64,000 nt of DNA from assembly GCA_031285845.1 (NCBI GenBank), contig JAITVK010000023.1, forward strand, positions 1 through 64,000. Direction: 5' to 3'. The stretch comes from Propionibacteriaceae bacterium. Its GTDB lineage: Bacteria; Actinomycetota; Actinomycetes; Propionibacteriales; Propionibacteriaceae. Below are positions 54,989 to 63,815 of the stretch, in pieces (position 1 is the first letter of the stretch; every line of letters starts with the position of its first letter). The position numbers were made by a program, and so were the translations under genes. A model generated the notes under the pieces. The model searched no databases. It worked only from the letters and a program-made list of their open reading frames with translations, and was not told where the DNA came from.

Positions 54989-55657
54989 ATGAAGATGTTC
55001 ACGATTGCGATTGACGGTCCGTCTGGATCAGGCAAGTCGACTGCGGCCAAGATGGTCGCCCGACAGCTGGGCGCGGGCTATTTGGACACTGGCGCGATGT
55101 ATCGGGCGGTGGCTGTGGGCTGCATGAACGCCGGGATCGACCATGAGGACGAGGAGGGGATCGCGGCGTACTGTCACAACATGGAGTTGGAGATCTCGAC
55201 CGACCCTGACCACGAGTCGGTTCGGTTGGGTGGGGTCGATGTCACCCAGGCGATTCGTGCGCCCGAGGTCTCAGCTTGGGTCTCGGCGGTGTCGACCAAT
55301 CCAGCCTGTCGGGTTGAGTTGGTTCGTCGTCAGCAGGCCATCATCGCGGGCGGGGATTTCGTCGCCGAAGGGCGCGACATCACCACCGTGGTGGCTCCTG
55401 AGGCGAAGGTACGGGTGTTGCTGACCGCCGATCCGCAGGCCCGGATGGATCGACGTGGCGCCGAGTTGGCCGGAGCGGTCGACGAGGCGGGGTTGCGTGA
55501 CCAGGTGTTACGCCGTGACCGTGACGATTCGACGCTGGTGAACTTCACGACGGCCAGCACTGGTGTGGTGACCATCGACTCGACCTTCCTCACCCCGGCC
55601 GAGGTCGTGGGTCGGATTCTGCTGTTGGCCAAGCGAGCGGGGTTGGACGTCGACTGA
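54989..55657 (+). CDS. cmk: Cytidylate kinase
   Basis: Cmk phosphorylates CMP and dCMP with ATP for nucleotide supply. The 222-residue protein has the P-loop GPSGSGKST (10-18), the YLDTGAMYRA nucleoside-binding segment, EGRDITTVV and the DRDDSTLVN lid region. ATG 54989 and ATG 54995 are both possible; GGGGAAGG suits the second slightly better. It follows tyrA by 15 bases and is separated from der by 185 bases without a gene. Confidence 0.92.
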   Translation: MKMFTIAIDGPSGSGKSTAAKMVARQLGAGYLDTGAMYRAVAVGCMNAGIDHEDEEGIAAYCHNMELEISTDPDHESVRLGGVDVTQAIRAPEVSAWVSAVSTNPACRVELVRRQQAIIAGGDFVAEGRDITTVVAPEAKVRVLLTADPQARMDRRGAELAGAVDEAGLRDQVLRRDRDDSTLVNFTTASTGVVTIDSTFLTPAEVVGRILLLAKRAGLDVD

Positions 55658-55812
55658 CCTGATCGGCTGGTCGTACGATCTAGTCGACGTGGTCGGCCCG
55701 GTCAGCGAACTGACCGCGGTGGTGAGCTCGGTTGATGGGCTCGGCGCGCCCGTCCCGGTTGACGTCCGAGTCATGGTCGTACGACCTCGCTCGGGCTGTC
55801 GTGGCCCTCCGG

Positions 55813-55818
55813 TAGACT
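55813..55818 (+). promoter_or_regulatory. -10 box of the der promoter
   Basis: TAGACT lies 25 bases before the der start codon, with AAGGAG at 55831-55836. Unlike the leaderless genes in this window, der has a short 5' UTR and a clear ribosome binding site. Confidence 0.5.
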
Positions 55819-55842
55819 TGCCCGGCAGGCAAGGAGAAGGAC

Positions 55843-57150
55843 ATGAAGGCAGTAGTGGCGGTCGTGGGGCGTCCGAACGTGGGCAAATCCACCCTGGTCA
55901 ACCGGATGCTTGGCCGCCGCGAGGCCGTGGTTCAAGACGTTCCCGGGGTGACCCGCGACCGGGTCAGCTATGACGCGGAATGGAACGGGCGCGACTTCGT
56001 GGTCGTCGACACTGGGGGATGGGTGCCCGACGCGAAGGGTATGGCGGCCCAGATTGCTGAGCAGGCGGAGTTGGCTATCGAGATGGCCGACGCGGTCGTG
56101 TTCGTGGTCGACTCCACGCTCGGGGCCACTGGCGAAGATGAAGCGGTGGTGCGTGTCCTGCGGAAGACGAAGAAACCGGTGATCCTCGCCGCCAACAAGG
56201 TCGACGATCAACGACAGGAGTCCGACGCGACCGCGCTGTGGTCGCTGGGACTCGGCCAGCCCTATGCCGTCTCGGCCCTGCATGGTCGAGGGTCCGGCGA
56301 TCTGCTGGACGCGGTGGTCGACGTGCTGCCGCCCGATGACGGAGCCGAGGTCGTGGCTCACGGTCCGCGCCGGGTCGCGATCGTCGGCAAACCCAATGTC
56401 GGCAAGTCATCTTTACTCAACCGTTTGTCGGGGCAGGAACGTTCGGTGGTGGACAACGTCGCCGGAACGACGGTGGATCCGGTCGATGAGATTGTCACGA
56501 TCGGAGATCAGACGTATCACATGGTCGACACCGCGGGCATTCGCAAACGGGTCAATCAGGCTTCGGGGCATGAGTATTACGCCTGGCTGCGCACTCAGAC
56601 CGCCATCGAGCGGGCCGAGGTGGCCGTGGTGGTGATCGACGCCTCGGAACCGGTCACAGAACAGGATCTGCGCATCCTGTCGATGGTCGAAGAATCCGGC
56701 CGGGCGATGGTGATCGCGTTCAACAAATGGGACTTGGTTGACGATGAGCGCCGTCGCTATTTGGAGCGTGAGTTGGAGCGTGATCTGCCGCATGTCGCTT
56801 GGGCGCCCAGCGTCAATATTTCCGCTTTGACAGGCAGAAACACGCTTCGGCTGTCCAAAGCTATCGAAGCGGCGCTGCTCGGCTGGGAGACCAGAGTGTC
56901 CACCGGCAGACTCAACGCCCTGCTCGGATTGACGGCGGCCGCGCATCCACACCCTGTGCGCGGTGGCAAGCAGCCGCGCATCCTGTTTGGGACTCAGCCG
57001 CAGTCGGGGCCGCCTACGTTCGTCTTGTTCACCACTGGCGACTTGGATCCACAGTACGTCCGCTTCATCGAGCGCAGGTTGCGCGAGGAAATCGGCTTCA
57101 TCGGCACCCCGATCCACATCCAAGTCAAGCCCCGGGCCAAGCGCCGCTAG
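55843..57150 (+). CDS. der: Ribosome-assembly GTPase Der (EngA)
   Basis: Der is an essential tandem GTPase for 50S subunit assembly. The 435-residue protein has two GTP-binding domains: [14 protein letters not shown] and NKVD in the first, [14 protein letters not shown] and NKWD in the second. A C-terminal KH-like domain (about 350-435) ends in the basic QVKPRAKRR. Length and motif order match the family, without the extra N-terminal extension of some actinobacteria. AAGGAG lies seven bases upstream of the ATG. Confidence 0.94.
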   Translation: MKAVVAVVGRPNVGKSTLVNRMLGRREAVVQDVPGVTRDRVSYDAEWNGRDFVVVDTGGWVPDAKGMAAQIAEQAELAIEMADAVVFVVDSTLGATGEDEAVVRVLRKTKKPVILAANKVDDQRQESDATALWSLGLGQPYAVSALHGRGSGDLLDAVVDVLPPDDGAEVVAHGPRRVAIVGKPNVGKSSLLNRLSGQERSVVDNVAGTTVDPVDEIVTIGDQTYHMVDTAGIRKRVNQASGHEYYAWLRTQTAIERAEVAVVVIDASEPVTEQDLRILSMVEESGRAMVIAFNKWDLVDDERRRYLERELERDLPHVAWAPSVNISALTGRNTLRLSKAIEAALLGWETRVSTGRLNALLGLTAAAHPHPVRGGKQPRILFGTQPQSGPPTFVLFTTGDLDPQYVRFIERRLREEIGFIGTPIHIQVKPRAKRR

Positions 57151-57306
57151 CCCTGGCGTGCGGCTCACGTACGAGCCCGCGAGTCGATGCGAGGTGAACT
57201 TCATCGGACCCGCGTCAGTTTCGTTCCAATCCGAGAAAGTCTGGTCACCCCCACGGTGGGGTCAGCAGTCCTGAGTTAAGATAAAGCGTCTCTTTGACGG
57301 AGAATC

Positions 57307-59199
57307 ATGAAATCATTTCCACCTGACATTCGTGCCTTCACGCGCACTTCACGCGATTCGAACACCCTCGCCCCAGGCGAAGAGGTGCCGGACACGCGCG
57401 GGCCGGTGCGGTTCACGGTGTGGCTGCTGATCCGGCAGAAAGGCCTGATCGCGCTCAACGCTATTCTGATCGCCATCTGGTTCCTGCCCGGCAGTTTGAA
57501 CCCGGCGATCTTGTCGAAGATCGTCGACCGGGGGATCATGGCCGGCGACTGGGATTACACCTGGAAGTGGACCTTGGTCATGATCGGGATCATCCTGGTC
57601 GGTGTGGCCGCGAATGTGATGGCTTCGACCGTCGGTGTCGCCGCCTGGCTGGTGTCGATGTTCCGCGTCACGAAACTGGTCGCGCGTAAAGTCGGTCAGA
57701 TGTCCCATGTCGTCACCCGACGGGTTCCAGCGGGGGAGATGCTGTCCGTGGCGTCCTCGGACGCGGACACTTTCGGGGCGATCGGCGAGGTGTTCGGTCG
57801 TCTGATCGCGGCGCTGGCGTCGTTCATCTTCGTCGCGGTGATCGTGGTGGGCGAGGATTTGCCGCTCGGACTGTTGGTGTTAGTCGCCACACCCATGATC
57901 GTGCTCGTCACGACGCCGGCTTTGCGTCCGTTGCAGCGCGCCCAGATGGTGGAGCGCGAGCGCTCCAGCAAGCTGACGGGCATGGCGGTCGACATTGTGT
58001 CCGGCTTGAGGATTCTGCGCGGCATCGGCGGGGAGCGTACTTTCGGGGACAACTACGCCGGGCAGTCCCAGTTGGTCCGTCAAGCAGGGGTACGAACCGG
58101 CACCTGGTGGGGTGTGGTCGACTCGATGGGCGTGTTCAATTCGGGGGCGCTGCTGGTCGGTTTGACGTGGTTCGGTATTCGTGAGGTCACGCAGCAGGAT
58201 CTGACGGTGGGCCAACTGGTGGGTTTCTTCGGCTACGCGATCTTTTTGCAGCGCCCGGTCACGGCCTTTTTCGATGGTTTTCAGAAATGGACCGCCGCGG
58301 TGGTGTCGGCCTCCAAGACAATCGGTTTGTTGTCTCAAGAACCTCCCTGGCAGGCGCGCCAACCCACCGGGATCACCGAACTCGGCCGGATTGAAGACGA
58401 GGCCTCCGGTTTCATCGCCGAACCTCATCAGTTCACCATCATCGCCTCGGCGGTGCCTGACGACTCCGCTGGATTGGCTGACAGACTGGGCCGCTACTTG
58501 CCGGCCGACATGGAGCGGTTGGAGCTCGGGGTGTCGAAAGAATTGAAGGGCGCGGCAGAACGGGCCGAGTGGGAGAAAAGGGCGCAGGCGCGCGCCCGTC
58601 AAGTTCGTCAGGACGAAGCTTTGGCGACCGGACGCTGGGGTGTGACCCTGGATGGGGTCGACCTGGCCGAATTCGATGTGGAAGAGGTGCGCCGACGTGT
58701 TGTCGTGTCCGACGCCTCGTCGCAGGTGTTCTCCGGCACTTTGCAGTCGCTGGTCGATCCTCACCACACCCATAGTCGCGATGAGGCTGAGCAGGCGCTG
58801 TGGGCGTCTTCGGCTGAGGATGTGTGGGACGCTTTCGCCGAGGGTTGGCAGGGACGCATCGATGAGCGTGGGCGTGGATTGTCTGGTGGGCAGCGTCAGC
58901 GGATGGTTCTGGCCCGGGCACTCCTGCTTGATCCTGAGGTGTTGGTTTTGGTGGAGCCGACGTCCGCAGTCGATGCTCACACGGAGGCTCGCATCGCTGA
59001 TCGGTTGCCGCAATATCGCAGCGGGCGTACGACCATCATGACCACGGTCTCCCCGTTGTGGCTGCGCCAAGCCGACAAAGTCTGCTTCCTGGTCGATGGG
59101 TCGGTCGTGGCGACTGGCTCGCATGCTGAGCTGATGGCGTCATGCCCCGACTATCGAGCGGCCGTCGTCCGTGAAGACGAGGCGGTGTCCCATGGCTGA
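57307..59199 (+). CDS. ABC exporter half-transporter with degenerate ATPase
   Basis: The 630-residue protein has a six-helix type-I exporter membrane domain (about 30-330) and a C-terminal ATPase domain. The ATPase lacks a Walker A motif: where it belongs the sequence reads FTIIASAVPDDSAGLADRL. Walker B has V-E in place of D-E (LVLVEPTSAVD) and the H-loop His is missing (MTTVSPL). The signature LSGGQRQRM is perfect. It should pair with the protein encoded next, supplying only the signature half of the one working ATP site. GACGGAG and a TAAGAT -10-like box precede the ATG. The substrate is unknown. Confidence 0.85.
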   Translation: MKSFPPDIRAFTRTSRDSNTLAPGEEVPDTRGPVRFTVWLLIRQKGLIALNAILIAIWFLPGSLNPAILSKIVDRGIMAGDWDYTWKWTLVMIGIILVGVAANVMASTVGVAAWLVSMFRVTKLVARKVGQMSHVVTRRVPAGEMLSVASSDADTFGAIGEVFGRLIAALASFIFVAVIVVGEDLPLGLLVLVATPMIVLVTTPALRPLQRAQMVERERSSKLTGMAVDIVSGLRILRGIGGERTFGDNYAGQSQLVRQAGVRTGTWWGVVDSMGVFNSGALLVGLTWFGIREVTQQDLTVGQLVGFFGYAIFLQRPVTAFFDGFQKWTAAVVSASKTIGLLSQEPPWQARQPTGITELGRIEDEASGFIAEPHQFTIIASAVPDDSAGLADRLGRYLPADMERLELGVSKELKGAAERAEWEKRAQARARQVRQDEALATGRWGVTLDGVDLAEFDVEEVRRRVVVSDASSQVFSGTLQSLVDPHHTHSRDEAEQALWASSAEDVWDAFAEGWQGRIDERGRGLSGGQRQRMVLARALLLDPEVLVLVEPTSAVDAHTEARIADRLPQYRSGRTTIMTTVSPLWLRQADKVCFLVDGSVVATGSHAELMASCPDYRAAVVREDEAVSHG

Positions 59200-61186
59200 G
59201 AACACGGTAGCGGAGAACACGGCAAGAAGCCCGATGACGCCGACCGAGGAACTCTTCGAAGGTTCGGCTGACAGTTGGACGGATCATCCCGATCATGCCA
59301 ACCCGATCCCGCCCGAGTTGAGTCAGGCCGCTCACGCGAATCTGTGGCAGTTGTTGACTGGATTCTTACGTCGTCACGCGATTCGGCGCGACATGGCCAC
59401 TCGGGGGTACGCCAACTCGCGCAATCCTGCCCGCGGGCTGCCGATCGCCTCCGACTCGACGGTGAGCCGATTCTTGGGCCGGATGATCCGCGATCGGCGT
59501 GGATTGGTCACCGGATTGATCGTGGTCAACTGTCTGGCGGCCGTGGCTGGAGCGATCGTGCCCCAGATTCTGGGCAGCCTGGTCGACGATGTCACCGACA
59601 CGTCGGCGTCGCGACCGGGGTCGAACGTTTTGGACACGATCACCGCGATATCTTGGGCCGTCATGGGTCTGATCGCGATTCAGGCTCTGTTGACATTCTT
59701 GGCTCGCCGTTTGACGGCGGTGTTCGGACAAGACATGGTCGCCTCTGCCAGGGAGTACGTCATTCGAGCGGTTTTGAAGCTGCCTCTGTCGCGAGTTGAG
59801 ACGGCCTCCACTGGTGATCTGGTGACCCGCGTGACGCGTGATGTGTCGGCGATGGGTGGCATGGTGCGATGGGCGATGCCAACCTTCGTCATCGGGGTGG
59901 TGTCGCTGGTGGTGACGATGATCGGCATGGTAGTCAACTCATGGTTGCTGGCGCTGCCCCTGATCTTGACGCTGACGGTCGTCGGTTGGGCGCTGCGCTC
60001 GTACCTTCGCTTGGCGCCGGCGGGCTACATCACTGAAGGTGCGGCGTATTCTCAACTCAACACGTCGCTGACTGAGTCGGTCGAGGGCGCTCGCAGTGTC
60101 GAGGCGCTCGGGTTGTCCGCCCAGCGGATCGCCCAGACCGACCACGACATCGAGATGGCTTCGCAAAACGAGCGGTACACGATGATGCTGCGGGCGAAAC
60201 TGTTCACCTGGCAAGGTTTGGCCCAACAGTTGCCGATGGCGGCCGTGGTGGTCTTGGGATTCATCGGGTACGCCCACGGCCTGGTCACGCTCGGCCAGGT
60301 GACGGCTGCGACCGTCTACCTTCAACAGATGAACGGGCCGATCGACCGGATCATCATGACGATCAACAACATCCAGGTCGGAGTGTCGTCGACATCGCGT
60401 CTGCTCGGCATCGCCTCTGTGCCTGCGGATCGCGAGCCAACGGATGAGACTCCGAGTGACGAGCACCTGGTCGGGAAGGACCTGACTTTCGCCTACCGCG
60501 CCGGGCGCGACGTCTTGCATGATGTGACGCTGGATTTGCGGCCGGGGGAGCGGTTGGCCATCGTCGGTCCGTCGGGGTCGGGCAAGTCGACGCTGGGTCG
60601 GCTGCTGGCCGGGATCAACGCTCCGCGCGAAGGCGTGGTCACGGTCGGCGGTGTCGATGTCATGCATCTACCCTTGTCGCAGTTGAGAACCCAGGTCGCC
60701 CTGGTCACTCAGGAGCACCACGTCTTCGTGGGCAGCATCCGTGACAACGTGATTCTGGCACGGGAAGACACCACCGATGATGAGCAGGTCTGGTCGGCTT
60801 TGGCGGCGGTCGAAGCCGAGGATTGGGTACGACGGATGCCCGATGGCTTGGACACCATGGTGGGCTCGGGTCGTACGCCTCTGACGCCTGGACAGGCTCA
60901 GCAGATCGCATTGGCACGGCTGGTGATCGCCGATCCACACACCTTGGTTCTCGATGAGGCGACGAGCCTGATCGACCCCACGACCGCCCGTCATGTCGAA
61001 GGATCGATGTCCGCGCTGTTGACTGGTCGTACGGTCGTGGCGATCGCGCACCGACTGCACACCGCTCACGACGCCGAACGGATCGCCGTCGTCATCGACG
61101 GCCGAGTGGCCGAGCTAGGCAGTCACGAAGAGTTGATGGCACTGCAGGGGGAGTACGCCCGACTGTGGGTGGCGTGGACCACGTGA
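59192..61186 (+). CDS. ABC exporter half-transporter with intact Walker motifs
   Basis: The 664-residue partner has a long acidic N-terminal segment (about 1-60), six membrane helices and an ATPase with Walker A GPSGSGKST, Walker B TLVLDEATSLID and H-loop His (AIAHRL). Its signature is altered (LTPGQAQQIAL instead of LSGGQ), which complements the partner at 57307 with its good signature but no Walker A. The ATG overlaps the end of the upstream gene by eight bases, so the two are coupled and almost certainly form a heterodimer. Lipid, peptide or drug export is possible. Confidence 0.87.
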   Translation: MAENTVAENTARSPMTPTEELFEGSADSWTDHPDHANPIPPELSQAAHANLWQLLTGFLRRHAIRRDMATRGYANSRNPARGLPIASDSTVSRFLGRMIRDRRGLVTGLIVVNCLAAVAGAIVPQILGSLVDDVTDTSASRPGSNVLDTITAISWAVMGLIAIQALLTFLARRLTAVFGQDMVASAREYVIRAVLKLPLSRVETASTGDLVTRVTRDVSAMGGMVRWAMPTFVIGVVSLVVTMIGMVVNSWLLALPLILTLTVVGWALRSYLRLAPAGYITEGAAYSQLNTSLTESVEGARSVEALGLSAQRIAQTDHDIEMASQNERYTMMLRAKLFTWQGLAQQLPMAAVVVLGFIGYAHGLVTLGQVTAATVYLQQMNGPIDRIIMTINNIQVGVSSTSRLLGIASVPADREPTDETPSDEHLVGKDLTFAYRAGRDVLHDVTLDLRPGERLAIVGPSGSGKSTLGRLLAGINAPREGVVTVGGVDVMHLPLSQLRTQVALVTQEHHVFVGSIRDNVILAREDTTDDEQVWSALAAVEAEDWVRRMPDGLDTMVGSGRTPLTPGQAQQIALARLVIADPHTLVLDEATSLIDPTTARHVEGSMSALLTGRTVVAIAHRLHTAHDAERIAVVIDGRVAELGSHEELMALQGEYARLWVAWTT

Positions 61187-61459
61187 TTGGTGAGTCGAGG
61201 GGTGGGCGATGGGATGGCTCAGTCAGCCTACCCCGGTAGATATGTCGATGATTCCATATAGTTCTTGAGCGACATGACCTGCGGCCGGGTGGGTTGTGTC
61301 CTGGTTGGACGGCGGTATCCTCGGCGAGAGGTCGCACTTCGTCTGAGAATATGTGACTGAGAACCCGGGCGCATGCGTACTCCGCGTCGAGTGTAGTAAG
61401 CTTTGACAGGCCCAAGTCGGTGAATCAGGAACTCTGTGCGCTGGTGAGGGTGGACGATT
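61187..61459. other. Spacer before tRNA-Pro
   Basis: No gene is seen. TTGACA occurs at about 61402, but no -10 box at proper distance is convincing for the tRNA. The sequence after the exporter gene contains no clear terminator. Confidence 0.4.
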
Positions 61460-61533
<74 letters not shown>

Positions 61534-61684
61534 CTAGGTATTGGTGCACAATAGTGCGCTATTTTGGTATATTCCCTTGTGGGATGCTGGTTTGAAGCCG
61601 TCTACTCAGGTCACCTTTTCGCACCGGTTCAAACCTCTCCAGGCGCTGCTGTGCACCAGTAGGCACCCCCACGCGACAAGGCGT
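61534..61684. other. Spacer at the start of the accessory segment
   Basis: AT-richer than its surroundings. TGGTGCACA (61542-61550) and TGTGCACCA (61650-61658) form a 9-bp inverted pair. No integrase gene or copy of the tRNA 3' end is seen in the window. Confidence 0.35.
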
Positions 61685-62193
61685 TCACAAGGACGGGTCG
61701 CTCAGAAGTCGTCCGATTGTGGTGTGAGCAACGCCGTACTCGTGGGCGAGTTGTCGCAGAGTCCATCCGTCGGCCTTTCGCTGACGGGCCTCCGTGAGTT
61801 GGTTGTTAATGAGGGCCGCGCGTCGGGTGGGTACGCCTGCACGCTGCAGGTGACGGCGGAGGGTTTGGACGTGGACGTGTAGCGCAGTTGCGATGTATGC
61901 CTGGTTGTGTCCGGCGTTGTGAGCGGCAACGATGCGTTGGATTAGCGCCGGATCGTTGCAGCGCCGAACGCGATTGGTGGCGCGGGGCTCATCCACTGGG
62001 TTCTGGTCGGCTTCAGCAGTGATGCGCAGTCCACACGAACCGTCCGGACTGGTGATGAGTACCCCTCGGCGGCGCATGATATCGATGAACCGGGTGGTGG
62101 GTTGGGGCCACGCCAGGAGCCCTCGTCGATGTGCCGCCGGAGGATCGCGTCGAACTCTTTCCGTGTCATGACATCCGGATCGTCGGCATTCAT
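61685..62193 (-). pseudogene. Frameshifted helix-turn-helix gene downstream of AbiEii
   Basis: The ATG at 62193 overlaps the toxin-gene stop (ATGA). It reads MNADDPDVMTRKEFDAILRR... for about 30 codons, then the natural-looking sequence continues one frame back near 62105 as PTTRFIDIMRRRGVLIT and runs to a stop at 61685. If not shifted, the first frame ends at 61942 after 83 residues with an unlikely tail. The continued frame carries two recombinase-like HTH segments, ALIQRIVAAHNAGHNQAYIA and TLRQLAHEYGVAHTTIGRLL. The merged product would be about 168 residues. A sequencing error, or an intact downstream gene starting near the MRRRG methionine, is also possible. Confidence 0.5.
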
Positions 62194-62897
62194 AGTTGCG
62201 CCTCTGTCTTGGCACTGGCGACCGCTGTGGCCCAGGCGGCGGTGACGGTTTCGTGGGCTTTGGCGGCGCTGACCTGGGGGATGCACTGGTGGCGAAGCGC
62301 GTCGAGCCATTGGTTTTCGCTGGGTGGTTTGGCGTGGAGGAGCCAGGGTTCGGGGTAGCCTCCTGTCGGGCCGTGCTTCTTGAACAGCCGGGCGGCGTCG
62401 GCGTCGATCCAGTGTTTTTCCGTGAGCGCCCACAGGTCGTACAGGTCGCGAGGAGCGTTACGTGTGGTCTCCGACCAGGCACTGGTCTTCGCACCCACGA
62501 AGGACCGGGCAGTGTACGTGCGCATCCGCACCGGTGGGACTCCGCTGTACCGCTGGTTGATGTTGGAGGTTTGTGTCGGCCAGTCTGTGTAGTTCGTCCC
62601 GTCGATCAACTGGATCTGCACATCAACGCCACGAACGTGGAAGAGGCAAGCCTGGGTATCCTTGCGGGCGGAAGCCAGCCACGGATCGGCGGTGACCTGC
62701 CCGAACCTGGGCTCCATGTAGTCACGGATCGTCTGGTCAACGAGACCGGCCACATCACGGCGCGAACCCACGCTGAGCAGGTCGATGTCCTCGGAAAGAC
62801 GCAAGTCAGGAAGGATCGTGCGACTCAACGCGGTCCCGCCGTAGAAGATGATCCTGTCCACCAGCGTCGACACTGCAGCGAGCAGATGAGAGATCAC
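62190..62897 (-). CDS. AbiEii/AbiGii-type nucleotidyltransferase toxin
   Basis: The product belongs to the AbiEii nucleotidyltransferase family, toxins of type IV toxin-antitoxin or phage-abortive-infection systems. It has the catalytic FYGGTALSR (residues 18-26 from the GTG) and LSEDIDLLS with two catalytic Asp, followed by the helical region with KTSAWSETTRNAPRDLYDLWAL. GTG 62897 is the only canonical start, yet family-like sequence (YDPAERDRWAARFGV...) continues in frame upstream as far as about 63035, where AAAGGAG is present but no ATG, GTG or TTG. The natural N-terminus may therefore use a rare start codon or be damaged. It follows its cognate antitoxin gene. Confidence 0.8.
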   Translation of the reverse strand: MISHLLAAVSTLVDRIIFYGGTALSRTILPDLRLSEDIDLLSVGSRRDVAGLVDQTIRDYMEPRFGQVTADPWLASARKDTQACLFHVRGVDVQIQLIDGTNYTDWPTQTSNINQRYSGVPPVRMRTYTARSFVGAKTSAWSETTRNAPRDLYDLWALTEKHWIDADAARLFKKHGPTGGYPEPWLLHAKPPSENQWLDALRHQCIPQVSAAKAHETVTAAWATAVASAKTEAQL

Positions 62898-63024
62898 GTA
62901 ATCGTGATCGATCTGGTCGGGTGCAACACCGAATCGCGCAGCCCACCTATCTCGCTCGGCAGGATCGTACAGTGCAGTCGGGTGGGCCGAGCCTATCCGC
63001 GCCCGACCTCGGGATCCTGGTTGA

Positions 63025-63681
63025 TCAGTGATCAGTACTCCTTTCTGCCAGCCAGGTGTGTATCCGCTGACCGCCCGCTTTCGGCATGCCGTCCACCAAT
63101 CGCATCAACCGCTCCTGATCAATCCGTGGGACGAGAGCCCTAGCAGCAGCGAGCGCCTCAGTGGGCATGCCGCCAAGTTCGGGCCGCAGCACCAAGTCGA
63201 TCAACGTCTTCTCGATCCGGGTGACGCGCATGACCCCCAGCCCGACCTGCACTGGCATGGCATCGGTCATCGCCACCTCGCGGCGTGTGAACACGATCTT
63301 CCCCCCAGTGTCCAGGCTGACGGGACGATGCTGCTCGGGCACCGCGATCACGGTCACTCCGATAGCACGAGGGATCGCATGCCAGTGCCGTGCGGCGCCG
63401 ATCCCTACCAGCACCGGCACTTGGTCACCGTACGCGGCTGTCGCATACGCCATCGCCGCCTCCTCGAACGTAGGCTTCCACACCTCGCAGGGCGCGACCG
63501 TGTCGGGCTTAGCCACGTACGTTCCAGGTGCGATCTTGACCACAAGCCCGTTGGTACGTAGACGAACAAGTTCCTTCTCCGGGTTCGCGTACAGGCTCCT
63601 GAGCATGACCGGGCGCACGGTCCGCATCGGAGCACGAGCGATCTCCATCGGAAGCCGTCCGAGGTGCTTTGCCTGACTCAT
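63025..63681 (-). CDS. AbiEi-type antitoxin (type IV TA)
   Basis: The 218-residue protein has an N-terminal winged-helix segment (about 1-55: RSLYANPEKELVRLRTNGLVVKI) and the AbiEi antitoxin domain with VGIGAARHWHAIPRA, EQHRPV, and RVTRIEKTLIDLVLRPE. AbiEi proteins repress their own promoter and counter AbiEii. The ATG at 63681 is chosen over 63702 because TAGTGT lies seven bases upstream, implying a leaderless mRNA. The antitoxin-toxin order is normal for AbiE systems. Confidence 0.82.
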   Translation of the reverse strand: MSQAKHLGRLPMEIARAPMRTVRPVMLRSLYANPEKELVRLRTNGLVVKIAPGTYVAKPDTVAPCEVWKPTFEEAAMAYATAAYGDQVPVLVGIGAARHWHAIPRAIGVTVIAVPEQHRPVSLDTGGKIVFTRREVAMTDAMPVQVGLGVMRVTRIEKTLIDLVLRPELGGMPTEALAAARALVPRIDQERLMRLVDGMPKAGGQRIHTWLAERSTDH

Positions 63682-63688
63682 ATGCGCC

Positions 63689-63694
63689 ACACTA
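63689..63694 (-). promoter_or_regulatory. -10 box of the antitoxin gene
   Basis: TAGTGT on the minus strand ends seven bases before the ATG at 63681, as for other leaderless genes in this window. Confidence 0.4.
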
Positions 63695-63815
63695 CCATCC
63701 ACGGAGTGTTATGCATAGGACACAAACTCAGGTCAAGGCCGAGAATGGGGACGACCGCGCTCACCGGATGCGTGGACCTGGCCCGGCTCTGGTGGTGTGC
63801 CGCCATGCGCTTCTG

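Noticed and set aside
61534..61684. attR-like copy of the tRNA-Pro 3' end
   Set aside because: GGTTCAAA recurs near 61626 but the flanking bases do not match the tRNA, so it is not a credible attachment-site copy.
62080..62130. Programmed -1 frameshift in the HTH gene
   Set aside because: No X-XXY-YYZ slippery site in the reading frame; mutation or sequence error is simpler.
62196..63143. Plus-strand 315-residue ORF
   Set aside because: Antisense to the AbiEii gene, which has clear nucleotidyltransferase motifs.
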